Below are positions 1 to 8,613 of a stretch of 64,000 nt of DNA, in pieces. Under the pieces are notes generated by a model. That model searched no databases. It was not told the DNA's origin and was given only the letters and a program-made list of their open reading frames with translations. Origin of the DNA: Fluviispira sanaruensis (GTDB taxonomy: Bacteria; Bdellovibrionota_B; Oligoflexia; Silvanigrellales; Silvanigrellaceae); assembly GCF_004295685.1 (NCBI RefSeq), contig NZ_AP019368.1, positions 3,263,501-3,327,500 on the forward strand. Reading direction: 5' to 3'. Position numbers and translations under genes: made by a program. Numbering within the stretch: position 1 is the first letter of the stretch; every line of letters begins with the position of its first letter.

Positions 1-1291
1 TAAGACGTGATGGCATATCTTTTGTAGGAGCAGCTGGAGCTGCGTCAGGTAATCCAAATGGAGGACGGCCTGTTGAAGAAGGAGCTCCTCCTGGTCTTGG
101 AGAAAACCCGCCTCTATCACCACCAAAGCCTGTTCCTTGTGGTCTTGTACCACCCGGTCCAGTTCTAAATCCAGATTGTCCTTGTGCTCCGTCTCTTTGG
201 CCGAAGCCTCCGCCTTGCGGACGCACTCCGCCAGCTTGACCACCAGCGCCATTTCCACCTGCGCGTGGTTGGAAATCACGCCCACCTGTTTGTGGTCTGT
301 TTGGATCACGTTGGCCATATTGTTGACCACCCGGTCCAGGCCTTCCTGCACCATCACGTGCAGCAAAATTTCCACGAGGGGCATTGTTGTCATCTCTGCG
401 GTATGAATTTTGAGTGCTATAACTCGCAGTCGTATAACTTTGTGGTTTTACCTGTGGTTGAGGTGGAGTGGGCTCTGCTTTTCTAACAATAACTGCGCCA
501 CCTTCATTGGTACGTGTTGTTGAAGGAGAAGTTCGCGGCGCACTGGCTGCAGGTGTTTGCGCAGCAGGACGAACGATTTGAGCTGAATTGGAGGATACAG
601 GATTTACAGGATTTGTGGTTTGCACAGGATTTTTCTCGTCACTCTCTTGAGAGCGCACAGCTGATGCACTGACTTCGGAACTTTTAGATGCCTTATTTTG
701 TACATCTGCAGTTTTACCGGCACTTGCTTCTTGAGCTTCAGTGGAAGCGGCTTTTGTCTCTCGATTTTCTAAGGTTATTGATTGATTTTCCACATTTTCA
801 GAGGAAGCTTTTGAAACTTTTACAATAGGTTGAGAAGCAACAGTTTTTTCTACAGATTGGTTTTCAGTCTGTTCAACTTTTGCCTGTTCAAGTATTTTCT
901 CTTTTTGAGACACTTCGTCTTGAGCTTTTTCTACAGTTGCTGCTTTTTTAACAACCGTAGTCTTTGCAGCAACCGTTTTTTTAGCTGCTTGAGTATCGGC
1001 AGGACGGCTAGCAGAAATAGCTTCTGTTTTTTGCACAGATTCTTCGCTCGGATCATGCGGTGTTTCCACTTTCCTGCGAATAATAAGTTTATTTGCCGCA
1101 GCTTTTTGAGCAGCTTCCTTTTCTGGATTTTTGCCTGAACGATGAAATGCACGCAACTTAGCAGCCTCTGTTTCAGAGATGGCATTAAAATGGTTTTTTA
1201 CCTGGATTCCGAGTTCTTGGAGCTTAATAATGGCAGCTTTGGTCTCAATCCCCAATTCTTTCGCCAAATCAAGTACTCTAATGCGACTCAT
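1..1291 (-). CDS. infB: Translation initiation factor IF-2, N-terminal part (runs off the window)
   Basis: The reading frame starts at ATG 1291 (MSRIRVLDLAKELGI), the classic IF-2 N-terminal helical module, and stays open to base 1. A GGGAG-like ribosome-binding site lies just upstream at about 1300. The in-window part, about 430 residues, is the non-conserved IF-2 N-terminus: a Lys/Ala/Glu/Thr-rich stretch, then a Gly/Arg/Pro-rich stretch (codons at about 60-400). The GTPase domains lie outside the window. IF-2 delivers fMet-tRNA to the 30S subunit. The gene is last of the rimP-nusA-ylxQ-infB order typical of bacteria, 75 nt after the ylxQ-like gene. The Gly/Arg/Pro stretch is visibly more GC-rich than the rest of the window and produces long spurious frames on the plus strand. 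Confidence 0.93.
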   Translation of the reverse strand, partial: MSRIRVLDLAKELGIETKAAIIKLQELGIQVKNHFNAISETEAAKLRAFHRSGKNPEKEAAQKAAANKLIIRRKVETPHDPSEESVQKTEAISASRPADTQAAKKTVAAKTTVVKKAATVEKAQDEVSQKEKILEQAKVEQTENQSVEKTVASQPIVKVSKASSENVENQSITLENRETKAASTEAQEASAGKTADVQNKASKSSEVSASAVRSQESDEKNPVQTTNPVNPVSSNSAQIVRPAAQTPAASAPRTSPSTTRTNEGGAVIVRKAEPTPPQPQVKPQSYTTASYSTQNSYRRDDNNAPRGNFAARDGAGRPGPGGQQYGQRDPNRPQTGGRDFQPRAGGNGAGGQAGGVRPQGGGFGQRDGAQGQSGFRTGPGGTRPQGTGFGGDRGGFSPRPGGAPSSTGRPPFGLPDAAPAAPTKDMPSRL

Positions 1292-1366
1292 CAAATGCAG
1301 CTCCCGATTATAATCACGCCATCATAGATGGCATAGTAGTAACAAAAATTAACTAGGCCATTATGA

Positions 1367-1864
1367 CTATGACTCAGACATAACAGCGGACAATACTTTA
1401 ATAACCGCATCTTTGCGATTGACTAGCAATGCTTTCACTGATTTTTCTTTACCGAAAAAAGTTGAACCAAGCAAAGCTGAATGCGCATTGACTTTAATAC
1501 CTAAAACTCGACCACCATATTTATGGAGCAAAGCTTCGCAGTGACGGTAAAATCGTTCACTTCCATCGTTGGAAAAGATAAGCACTCTCGAAATACGATT
1601 TGGTTCTTTCAATTTTTTACGTGTACGCAAAGATGCTAAACCAGCTTCTTCTGTTTGCAACACAGTTTCAATATTTTCCAAACCACCACGGAGAGTACCG
1701 CAGCGCCGAGCAAAGGCAAGTGCTTGTATCAAATTATCACTCAATTCCACATGTGGAACTTTTACACTTCCTTCAGGAGAAAATGTACGAAATGACTTTT
1801 GCAGTGCATGAAATAATATTTCATTTTCAGAATCAGTTTCCAATAATCTTGGTAGTTTCAGCAT
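1367..1864 (-). CDS. ylxQ: YlxQ-like L7Ae-family RNA-binding protein
   Basis: 165 residues. The segment ALAFARRCGTLRGG matches the L7Ae/YlxQ start pattern (GLARRAGKLxxG). It is followed by RVLIFSNDGSERFYRHCEAL (equivalent to the LVLLAxDASxNTxKK strand-helix) and FGKEKSVKALLV (equivalent to the GKxxRVxxAV strand). Members of this family bind kink-turn RNA and are usually encoded between nusA and infB, exactly as here. About 45 N-terminal residues precede the fold and are of unknown role. The chosen ATG lies inside nusA, a 32-nt overlap, with a GGAAAG ribosome-binding site 5 nt upstream. A YlxR (DUF448) gene, often next to it in other genomes, is not seen. Family assignment is by motif reading only. 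Confidence 0.75.
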   Translation of the reverse strand: MLKLPRLLETDSENEILFHALQKSFRTFSPEGSVKVPHVELSDNLIQALAFARRCGTLRGGLENIETVLQTEEAGLASLRTRKKLKEPNRISRVLIFSNDGSERFYRHCEALLHKYGGRVLGIKVNAHSALLGSTFFGKEKSVKALLVNRKDAVIKVLSAVMSES

Positions 1865-3446
1865 GTAGCTTTCCAGAAAGTTTTACAGGTAGACCTGTTT
1901 TATAAGCAATTTCGTCTGCGTTTGAAGTCGCAACTGAGCTGAAATCAGAAAAACCAGCAGTATGAATAACGGCGGCAATGTGCTCAGCAACACCTTTCAA
2001 TTGCATCCAATAGCGAAGACGTTCAACAGGTACCGATTTCACATCAACCTTTTCTGGGTCGAGAAGTGGTTGAGGACGAGTTTTAGCAACGATATCGTCA
2101 ATGGCAGCTTCAGCTTCTTCAGTTTCACCAATTTCTTCATCGATAATGGGTTCACCTAAATGGAAACCTTCAAGATCTTCATCCGAAGCAAGATCGGATT
2201 GCTCATCTGACTGAGAAGCAAGCTCAGAGGCCCCTTGAATAACTTGTTCAGCTTCTTCAGGTGTTAAACGCAATAATTTTACCAGACTTCTTGGATCCAT
2301 GCGAGAGATATCTGCAGGATCTTTATAGCCTTCGTTGACAAGAATTTCTGCGCGCATTTCACCTAGTGCAGGAATTTGCGCGATAACATTCTTATATTCT
2401 TGTACAAGTTCTCTCATTTTTGTTTCAGAACGGATGTCAACTTTCCAACCTGTTAATTGGGCTGCCAAACGCACATTTTGTCCTCTCTTACCAATCGCAA
2501 GAGAAAGATGTTCGTCGGGCACAACTACTTCCATGATATGGAGGCGTTCATTTACAATCACTTTTGATGGTTCAGAAGGAGCCAGAGCGTTGCAAACAAA
2601 GCGAGCTGGGTCACGATCGTAAGGAATAATATCTATTTTTTCGCCACGGAGTTCTTGCACAATCGCTTGAACACGAGCTCCCTTAATACCTACACAGGCA
2701 CCAACGGGATCGATGGATGGTTCCGTGCTATAAACTGCAATTTTAGAGCGGCTACCAGGATCACGAGCAGCACTTTGAATAACCACAACACCTTCAGAAA
2801 TTTCTGTAACTTCTTGTTCAAAAAGACGAATAAGAAGCTCTGGGTGAGCACGACTGAGCATTACCTGAGGTCCACGAGTCGATTTTTTGACATCGATGAC
2901 GAAGGCAATCACTTTATCTCTGATTTTGTATTTTTCACCTGGGATTTGTTCACGCACAGGCAGAACACCTTCCGTTGGACCAAGATCGACAATTATGTCG
3001 GCTTTGTCGAAACGGCGCACCTGGCCAATGACAATCTGGTGTTTTTTATCACGAAATTCACGGACTATTTTTTCTTTTTCCGCTTCCATGACTTTTTGCA
3101 CGATGGATTGTTTTGCAGCTTGCGCAGCAATTCTACCCAGTTGGTCAGTTGGAAGAGGCTCACCGATCTCATCACCGATTTGCAAAGAATCGTCCATTTG
3201 CAGAGCTTCAGTAGCAGGAATTTGTTTGCTTACATTTGTAAGTTCTTCATCTGCCACAACAGTTCTATAACGAATAAGTTCTATTTCTTCGGTTTCTTCA
3301 TTGAAGCGTGTTTCAAAAACGCAATCACCAAAATGCTTGCGTGCCGCAGTCAGAACCGCTTCTCTCAATGCGCCAATAAGAAGTTGACGATCAATATTTT
3401 TTTCTTTGCCAACAGTTTCGATAACACGCTTCAAATCTATTTGCAT
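1833..3446 (-). CDS. nusA: Transcription termination/antitermination factor NusA
   Basis: 537 residues. The N-terminal domain (about 1-125) begins MQIDLKRVIETVGKEKNID. It is followed by an S1 domain (about 135-200), then two KH domains containing VGACVGIKGARVQAI and LSLAIGKRGQNVRLA, both classic NusA signatures. The C-terminal third holds an acidic linker (about 410-450) and a helix-hairpin-helix-like repeat (VERLRYWMQLKGVAEH). NusA binds RNA polymerase and nascent RNA and modulates pausing and rho-dependent termination. ATG 3446 is preceded by GAGGTG at 6 nt. The gene lies 58 nt downstream of rimP and overlaps the following ylxQ-like gene. Confidence 0.97.
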   Translation of the reverse strand: MQIDLKRVIETVGKEKNIDRQLLIGALREAVLTAARKHFGDCVFETRFNEETEEIELIRYRTVVADEELTNVSKQIPATEALQMDDSLQIGDEIGEPLPTDQLGRIAAQAAKQSIVQKVMEAEKEKIVREFRDKKHQIVIGQVRRFDKADIIVDLGPTEGVLPVREQIPGEKYKIRDKVIAFVIDVKKSTRGPQVMLSRAHPELLIRLFEQEVTEISEGVVVIQSAARDPGSRSKIAVYSTEPSIDPVGACVGIKGARVQAIVQELRGEKIDIIPYDRDPARFVCNALAPSEPSKVIVNERLHIMEVVVPDEHLSLAIGKRGQNVRLAAQLTGWKVDIRSETKMRELVQEYKNVIAQIPALGEMRAEILVNEGYKDPADISRMDPRSLVKLLRLTPEEAEQVIQGASELASQSDEQSDLASDEDLEGFHLGEPIIDEEIGETEEAEAAIDDIVAKTRPQPLLDPEKVDVKSVPVERLRYWMQLKGVAEHIAAVIHTAGFSDFSSVATSNADEIAYKTGLPVKLSGKLHAETTKIIGN

Positions 3447-3504
3447 TCAATGCACCTCAGAAAACAAGTCAAGAATTCAATGAGCCACTTGTAAAAGGCT
3501 CATA

Positions 3505-4176
3505 CTATTTATATTTTTTAGAAGCACCTTGCCGCGCTTTTTTTCGCGCTGCCTCTTTTGCCAATTTGACAGATTTAGAAGCAGGATGAAATGGCAGCAC
3601 AAATGCAGTTTTAATATTCTCAAGAGGAATTTCAAACCTATGAGCACCTTCAGCAAGTACAATAATTTTCATTCCATCTTTATCATAAATATCATTTAAA
3701 ATCATTGTAAATTTGCTTCTGCCTTCAATAAGGTTCCAAGCTTCAACTTTAAGCATATTGCCTATAGATGCCTGATAATCTTCAAGATCATATAGGGTTG
3801 GCTCGGAGCCAGGAGATCCCACACGAATTTGTACATCATCTGCAATGAGATCGAGAGCGTCGGTTGTCATAAGAAACTCATGAAACTCGGCACACTCATC
3901 AAATGAAAGACTTGATTCAGCAAGCCTTGGCACAACAAAAGCTTCTACTTCCGCCAAAGAGTAGCCCTTATCTAGAATGATATCAACAATAGCTTCACCT
4001 TCTTCATAAAGGAAAAGCCAATTGCGCACTCGTAAATTCATAACCCCTGGATTTACCACTGGTTGTGACTTCAGCATGTGCAAAGCTGCCCTCAACGCTA
4101 ATAGAATATTCGTATGAATCTGCTTAGTTAGAAGCTTTGGACTGTTTATTTTAATAGTATCATCGGCTGGATACAA
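3505..4176 (-). CDS. rimP: Ribosome maturation factor RimP
   Basis: 223 residues, longer than the usual 150-180 because of an N-terminal extension of about 50 residues. The RimP core is recognisable: VRVGSPGSEP-like (VQIRVGSPGSEPTLYDL, equivalent to the VSSPGLDRPL motif), then an Sm-like C-terminal domain ending in FEIPLENIKTAFVLPF. A basic Lys/Arg tail closes the protein. RimP assists 30S subunit assembly. The start is an unusual TTG at 4176, supported by GGAG 5 nt upstream; no better ATG covers the conserved part. It is the first gene of the rimP-nusA-ylxQ-infB operon. The sequence is divergent, so context contributes to the call. Confidence 0.85.
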   Translation of the reverse strand: MYPADDTIKINSPKLLTKQIHTNILLALRAALHMLKSQPVVNPGVMNLRVRNWLFLYEEGEAIVDIILDKGYSLAEVEAFVVPRLAESSLSFDECAEFHEFLMTTDALDLIADDVQIRVGSPGSEPTLYDLEDYQASIGNMLKVEAWNLIEGRSKFTMILNDIYDKDGMKIIVLAEGAHRFEIPLENIKTAFVLPFHPASKSVKLAKEAARKKARQGASKKYK

Positions 4177-4395
4177 GACTTCTCCAAAAATTCAATTGGT
4201 TTTTGCAATCCCAAACTTCTAAACAAAAAGTTCAAAAGCATGAGCAAAAAACGTTAATCAGATTGGGTATAACGTAATACGTCCAAAATCAAATCAAATT
4301 TTTAAAGAAGTGCTCAAAAATTTTATAAAACTCCTCTCCAGATAAAAATAGACTAATGAAACCTTAGGGCAAAGCACAGCTTTGAGGGAGTGCAG

Positions 4396-4896
4396 ATGAA
4401 AGATACGAAATACCGAAAAAGGCTCGGAGAATGGGGGGAAACCCAGGTTGATATATGGCTTGAAAAACACCAATGGATACCTATACAAAAAAACCTTAAA
4501 TTAAAAAGAGGAGAAATCGATCGCATATATTCCTCAAATAAAGAAGGTAAAGATAACCATTTATGTTTTGCAGAAATAAAAACAAATACTATTACATCAT
4601 ATAAAACACTATTTGAAATATTTTCCGAAATAGGTATTAAAAAATATATCAAATCCCATCAAATAAGGAACTTACGATATTTTTCCGAGAATTTATTTTT
4701 AAGATATCAAGCAAAAATATACATAAGAATATTCATTATACTTAAAATTAAATTTAAATTCAATAAGAGCTGTTTATTAAATTTAAATTCTTCCATAAAA
4801 ATATGCTTTATATGCGATGAATTTATAATTCTCTCTATTGAACCTGAGTTTACAAATCTTAATATTAAAAAAAACATACTAGAAGTTTTAATTTAA
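4396..4896 (+). CDS. YraN-like (UPF0102) predicted nuclease
   Basis: 166 residues from ATG 4396; GAGGGAG lies about 5 nt upstream, so this start is preferred to the in-frame GTG at 4390. Motifs follow the UPF0102/YraN restriction-endonuclease-like fold in order: GEWGETQVDIWL (catalytic Glu), RGEIDRIY (metal-binding Asp) and LCFAEIKTNT (the ExK of PD-(D/E)xK). The usual family length is about 120 residues; here an AT-rich, Lys/Ile-rich tail of about 60 residues follows. YraN proteins have a predicted role in DNA or rRNA processing but no settled function. The gene stands alone, divergent from rimP. Confidence 0.75.
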   Translation: MKDTKYRKRLGEWGETQVDIWLEKHQWIPIQKNLKLKRGEIDRIYSSNKEGKDNHLCFAEIKTNTITSYKTLFEIFSEIGIKKYIKSHQIRNLRYFSENLFLRYQAKIYIRIFIILKIKFKFNKSCLLNLNSSIKICFICDEFIILSIEPEFTNLNIKKNILEVLI

Positions 4897-5068
4897 AAAA
4901 AACTTCTCTTATTTAGACAACAAGAAAATCCAATCAATTAATTTATAAAAAATAATTTTCAATTAAATTTAAAAGACTTCCAATAAAATAAGCAAAAAAG
5001 TACTTGTAAATAATTGAATATGTTGATATTTTAATCATGCCCTGACAATCTATAAAAAAGGAACAAAA

Positions 5069-5563
5069 ATGAAAATAAAATATATTCTATCTGCTCTAAC
5101 AATTTTCTCATCGACTGCATTCGCTAATTCAACACACAATTTGAATACAGTTATACACAGTGGAAATATCGACAAAATTGTTACTTCATTAATTGATCTT
5201 TTTAATGTAGGAGTTCTTGATGAATCATATCCTATTCATCTTACCGGTTCTTATGAATTAGATTCTAATAATAAACTCGTATCTCTTAATGTACAAGAAA
5301 ATTCATTTAAAATCAAAAATATTCCTCTTTTAGGAACTTATCAAACATCATATTCTTTGACAGGAAATATTCCTAACGGAAATTGCAATGAAGCTTATGT
5401 AACAAGTCATAATATTATTGACGGAAGCCCATCGTATATAAACCCTATTTTTTCTTCATTAATGAAAGCAAAAGGTAATAATGCTGTTCGTTTGGCAATA
5501 AAAAATTCCGGCTTAATTGCTTATTGCAATAATACACCAAGATATATTTTGCAAATAAATTAA
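5069..5563 (+). CDS. Small secreted or periplasmic protein of unknown function
   Basis: 164 residues with a clear Sec signal peptide: MKIKYILSALTIFSS followed by a TAFANS cleavage region near residue 20. The start has GGAAC 5 nt upstream. The mature part is Asn/Ser/Ile-rich with two to three cysteines and no motif I recognise. The gene is monocistronic: an intrinsic terminator follows at 5622-5655, and its upstream neighbour ends 170 nt earlier in very AT-rich DNA. The product is probably exported to the periplasm or beyond. No function can be assigned. Confidence 0.8.
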   Translation: MKIKYILSALTIFSSTAFANSTHNLNTVIHSGNIDKIVTSLIDLFNVGVLDESYPIHLTGSYELDSNNKLVSLNVQENSFKIKNIPLLGTYQTSYSLTGNIPNGNCNEAYVTSHNIIDGSPSYINPIFSSLMKAKGNNAVRLAIKNSGLIAYCNNTPRYILQIN

Positions 5564-5621
5564 TTTAAAATCAGAAATATTTAAATTATAATTCCATAAA
5601 ATTTGATATGAATCGCAGGGC

Positions 5622-5655
5622 AGAGTAAGGAGTTTTTCCTTACTCTTTTTCTTTA
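5622..5655 (+). terminator. Intrinsic terminator after the small secreted protein gene
   Basis: A perfect 10-bp stem, agagtaagga at 5622-5631 and tccttactct at 5637-5646, encloses a 5-nt loop and is followed on the plus strand by a T-rich tract. It sits 58 nt after the stop of the secreted-protein gene and just before the convergent trxB end. Only the plus strand has the T-tract. Confidence 0.8.
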
Positions 5656-6576
5656 ATGTTGAATACCTTCAATAAATTTTTCTGCTTGAAGTGCCGCTTG
5701 GCAGCCTCTTCCTGCTGCTGTAATAGCTTGACGATAAAGTTTATCTTCAACGTCACCAGCTGCGAAAATTCCCGGGATATTTGTATGTGTTCCGTTTTGG
5801 GTTAAAATATAACCTTTTTCATCCATCTGCACTAATTCTTTTACAAAAGTTGTATTTGGATGATGACCAATTGCCATAAATAATCCATCCACAGTTATGT
5901 TATCTATTTTTCCACCGTTTTCTTTTACTACAATTCCTGTTAGCCCTTGTTCATTAGCAAGGGTATCAACAACTTCAGTGTTATAAATGATTTTTATTTT
6001 TGGGTTTGCAATAACGCGTTCTTGCATAGCTTTGCTTGCGCGGAATTTATCACTGCGGTGAATTAAAATAACTTCGCTCGCAAGTTTTGCTAAATATGTT
6101 GCTTCTTCCATAGCACTGTCGCCCCCACCCACGACAGCAACTTTTTTATTGCGATAGAAAAACCCATCACACACTGCGCAAGTTGAGAGACCATAGCCCA
6201 TTAATTTATCTTTATTTGGCAAAGGAAGTGTGATTGCAGATGCACCTGTTGCGATAATAACAACTTTTGCATGAATATCTTCTTCGTATTCACGCTTGAT
6301 GACAAACGTACCATCCTTTGTTCTTTCGATATTTTTAACTTCACCCGTTTCAAAGCGCGCGCCGACTTTTTCTGCTTGCTCACGCATATCACTCATGAGT
6401 TTATTACCGTCAATACCATCCACAAAACCAGGCCAGTTTTCTATGACACTTGTCGTAGTCAATTGACCACCGGGTTGCATTCCACTGATGACAACAGGAG
6501 AGAGCGCTGCTCGTGCTGAATATATAGCTGCAGTTAGGCCAGAAGGACCTGAGCCGATTATGACGATTTTTTCCAT
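5653..6576 (-). CDS. trxB: Thioredoxin reductase
   Basis: 307 residues, the normal TrxB length. The FAD-binding motif GSGPSGL is at residues 8-14, the redox-active pair is CAVC at 133-136, the NADPH-binding GGGDSAMEEA follows, and the FAD C-terminal motif GIFAAGDV lies near residue 270. The enzyme transfers electrons from NADPH to thioredoxin in the cytoplasm. The gene appears monocistronic and convergent with the upstream secreted-protein gene. Confidence 0.97.
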   Translation of the reverse strand: MEKIVIIGSGPSGLTAAIYSARAALSPVVISGMQPGGQLTTTSVIENWPGFVDGIDGNKLMSDMREQAEKVGARFETGEVKNIERTKDGTFVIKREYEEDIHAKVVIIATGASAITLPLPNKDKLMGYGLSTCAVCDGFFYRNKKVAVVGGGDSAMEEATYLAKLASEVILIHRSDKFRASKAMQERVIANPKIKIIYNTEVVDTLANEQGLTGIVVKENGGKIDNITVDGLFMAIGHHPNTTFVKELVQMDEKGYILTQNGTHTNIPGIFAAGDVEDKLYRQAITAAGRGCQAALQAEKFIEGIQH

Positions 6577-6684
6577 TTTATCTCCATTTTATAATGACTG
6601 ATACCACATGAGGTATCTCAACTGTATTCGTTATACAATCTAGACAGAGTCTAAACAAGGGGCTACAGAAACTGCTCAGTTTAA

Positions 6685-7722
6685 TCATTCCACCGCAGAT
6701 TCTAGTATTTTTATTTTCACATCACTTGTTGACGCATCCAATTTTATAGAAATCATTTGCGCCATTGTGTGCATGGGATGTGTATGACCACAATCGAAAT
6801 GACTTATTATTGGATATTTTTTTGTGCCGACCACCTCCATGATTAATTCGTCATAATTAAAAGGTGCGCCTTGGCTATTTAATAATTCAGCTTTTCCAAT
6901 TATGAGTCCTTTAATAATATTAAAAATACCCATTATTTTTAATTGAGTGAGCGAACGTTCTTCTTCAGCAAATGGAGCATCTTGTTCTTCAATCAATAAA
7001 ATTTTATTATTCAAATCGGGAAAATATTTTGTCCCTGCAAGTGAACATAGGGTATTTAAATTCGCAATTACGACAGATCCATCGACAACTCCAGGTGACA
7101 GCACCTTGTAGCCTGCATTTGGAAAATACTCTCTATCAACGGATTTCCATTCATGCGTTGTAGCGTCGCGAAAATGATTGCTCCATTTTTCAAAAATAGG
7201 GAGCGTGTAATTTATCATACTGCTATCTGAACCCATCACAAAAAAAGATGCAAAACTTTCTTTTAAAACATGTGGCCATTCACCAAAGGTTGGCACAACA
7301 GCTGGGCCATAAAAAGTCGATAACTGGGCTTGGGTTAAAATAGCCATATGCAAAGCAGTCACGTCACTGTAGCCTACAATAATTTTTCTTTGTGTTCTTA
7401 TTTCTTCAAAATCTAAATATTCAAGCATAGAAGAAGAATTATATCCACCAATTGTCGACATTAAAAAATCAACATTGCTATTTTTAATTAAATCCATAAA
7501 CTCTTGTGCTCTTTCTTGCGGAGCGCCAGAACGATAACCTTGGTTAATGCTTTTTCTTGTTAAATCGCCTTCAATTACATTAAATCCAATTCTTTTTAAT
7601 TCAGAAATACCATGTAAATATTTTTCTTTAAAAGTAACATTTGCTGGAAATGAAGGAGTAAATATTCCAACAGTGTCTCCCAGTTTAATTTTTTTAGGTT
7701 TTATAATTTTTATTGTATGCAT
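6685..7722 (-). CDS. S66-family serine peptidase, MccF/LD-carboxypeptidase type
   Basis: 345 residues. The S66 catalytic triad is visible: Ser119 in GYSDVTALH, Glu245 or Glu246 in LLIEEQDAP, and His313 in CGHTHP. From memory, spacing and length fit microcin-C self-immunity protein MccF (Ser118, Glu243, His311, about 344 residues) better than the roughly 300-residue LdcA. S66 enzymes either trim L,D-tetrapeptides in murein recycling or cleave peptidyl-nucleotide antibiotics. There is no signal peptide, so the protein is cytoplasmic. The 162-nt spacing from trxB suggests a separate transcript. No microcin biosynthesis genes are nearby. Confidence 0.85.
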   Translation of the reverse strand: MHTIKIIKPKKIKLGDTVGIFTPSFPANVTFKEKYLHGISELKRIGFNVIEGDLTRKSINQGYRSGAPQERAQEFMDLIKNSNVDFLMSTIGGYNSSSMLEYLDFEEIRTQRKIIVGYSDVTALHMAILTQAQLSTFYGPAVVPTFGEWPHVLKESFASFFVMGSDSSMINYTLPIFEKWSNHFRDATTHEWKSVDREYFPNAGYKVLSPGVVDGSVVIANLNTLCSLAGTKYFPDLNNKILLIEEQDAPFAEEERSLTQLKIMGIFNIIKGLIIGKAELLNSQGAPFNYDELIMEVVGTKKYPIISHFDCGHTHPMHTMAQMISIKLDASTSDVKIKILESAVE

Positions 7723-7827
7723 TATTGTTTCCTTTATAATGAATTAAATCATTATTTTTATCTATGCTAACTTGCTTTGTCAATTTTGTATATTATATTA
7801 TATAAAACATTTCTATTGGAGACCCCT

Positions 7828-8607
7828 ATGAAATCTTTATCAAATGCTCTTTTCTGGTTAACAGGTGCGTCCTCAGGCATAGGTTATGCTGTTGCAAAAG
7901 AACTTGCTGAACAAAATGCAGGAATAATTATTTCGTCACGTAATGCCGACAAAATTGATGATAAAATTAGCGAATTAAAAGAATTGGGGGCAACGAGTGT
8001 TGAAACTGTGGCACTCGATTTAAGTGATGGAAAATTTGAAAAAAAGATAAAAGATATTTTACAGGCACGCAAATTAAATGGTGTTTTATTAAATGGTGGG
8101 GGTTTTCCAGGCAAGAAAACATCGGAACACGCCTTTCAAGACTTTATTGAAGGCAATAAAATAATGCTTGCAGGGCCAGCCCAATTTTTATTAAATATAC
8201 TTCCCTATATGAAGCATCATAAATCGAGTGTTGTTGCTATAACAAGCACGTCTGTAAAAGAGCCTATTGCAACGCTTGATTTATCTGCCATTTATCGTTC
8301 TGGTCTAGTTATATTTCTGAAAAATCTTGCCCATGAAATTGGCCACACAGGTATACGCATAAATAATGTTGCACCTGGTGCAACATCCACGGAACACTTG
8401 GAGAATATAATAGAAAAAACTGCGCAGAATAATAAAACTTCAGTTAAGGAAGTTAGATCACAATGGGAAAATAGAGCTGCTTTAAAAAGAATGGCCAAAC
8501 CAGAAGAAATTGCCAAAGTGGTTTGTTTCCTTATGTCAAAGGATGCTTCATTTATAAATGGCCAAACAATTGTTGTGGATGGATGTTCGACAAAATCGTA
8601 TTTATAA
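7828..8607 (+). CDS. SDR-family oxidoreductase with an altered active site
   Basis: 259 residues from ATG 7828, which has a TTGGAG ribosome-binding site 7 nt upstream; the frame is open back to 7777 but without a good start signal. The NAD(P)-binding motif GASSGIG is at residues 13-19 and the C-terminus shows INGQTIVVDGG-like sequence (NGQTIVVDGCS). The usual YxxxK active site is missing: the aligned stretch reads LSAIYRSGL, placing Ser153 and Arg157 where Tyr and Lys are expected. This resembles the SDR subgroup in which LSNxxRAGL replaces the canonical motif. The substrate is unknown. It converges on the phosphatase gene 6 nt downstream. Confidence 0.85.
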   Translation: MKSLSNALFWLTGASSGIGYAVAKELAEQNAGIIISSRNADKIDDKISELKELGATSVETVALDLSDGKFEKKIKDILQARKLNGVLLNGGGFPGKKTSEHAFQDFIEGNKIMLAGPAQFLLNILPYMKHHKSSVVAITSTSVKEPIATLDLSAIYRSGLVIFLKNLAHEIGHTGIRINNVAPGATSTEHLENIIEKTAQNNKTSVKEVRSQWENRAALKRMAKPEEIAKVVCFLMSKDASFINGQTIVVDGCSTKSYL

Positions 8608-8613
8608 TAATTT

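Noticed and set aside
137..486. Two overlapping plus-strand frames of 89 and 100 codons
   Set aside because: They run opposite the Gly/Arg/Pro-rich part of infB, whose GC content lacks stop codons on the other strand. No ribosome-binding site or protein-like composition.
2655..3494. A 279-codon plus-strand frame
   Set aside because: It is the antisense of nusA, whose S1 and KH domains are unmistakable. The translation is low-complexity Phe/Asn-rich and has no motif.
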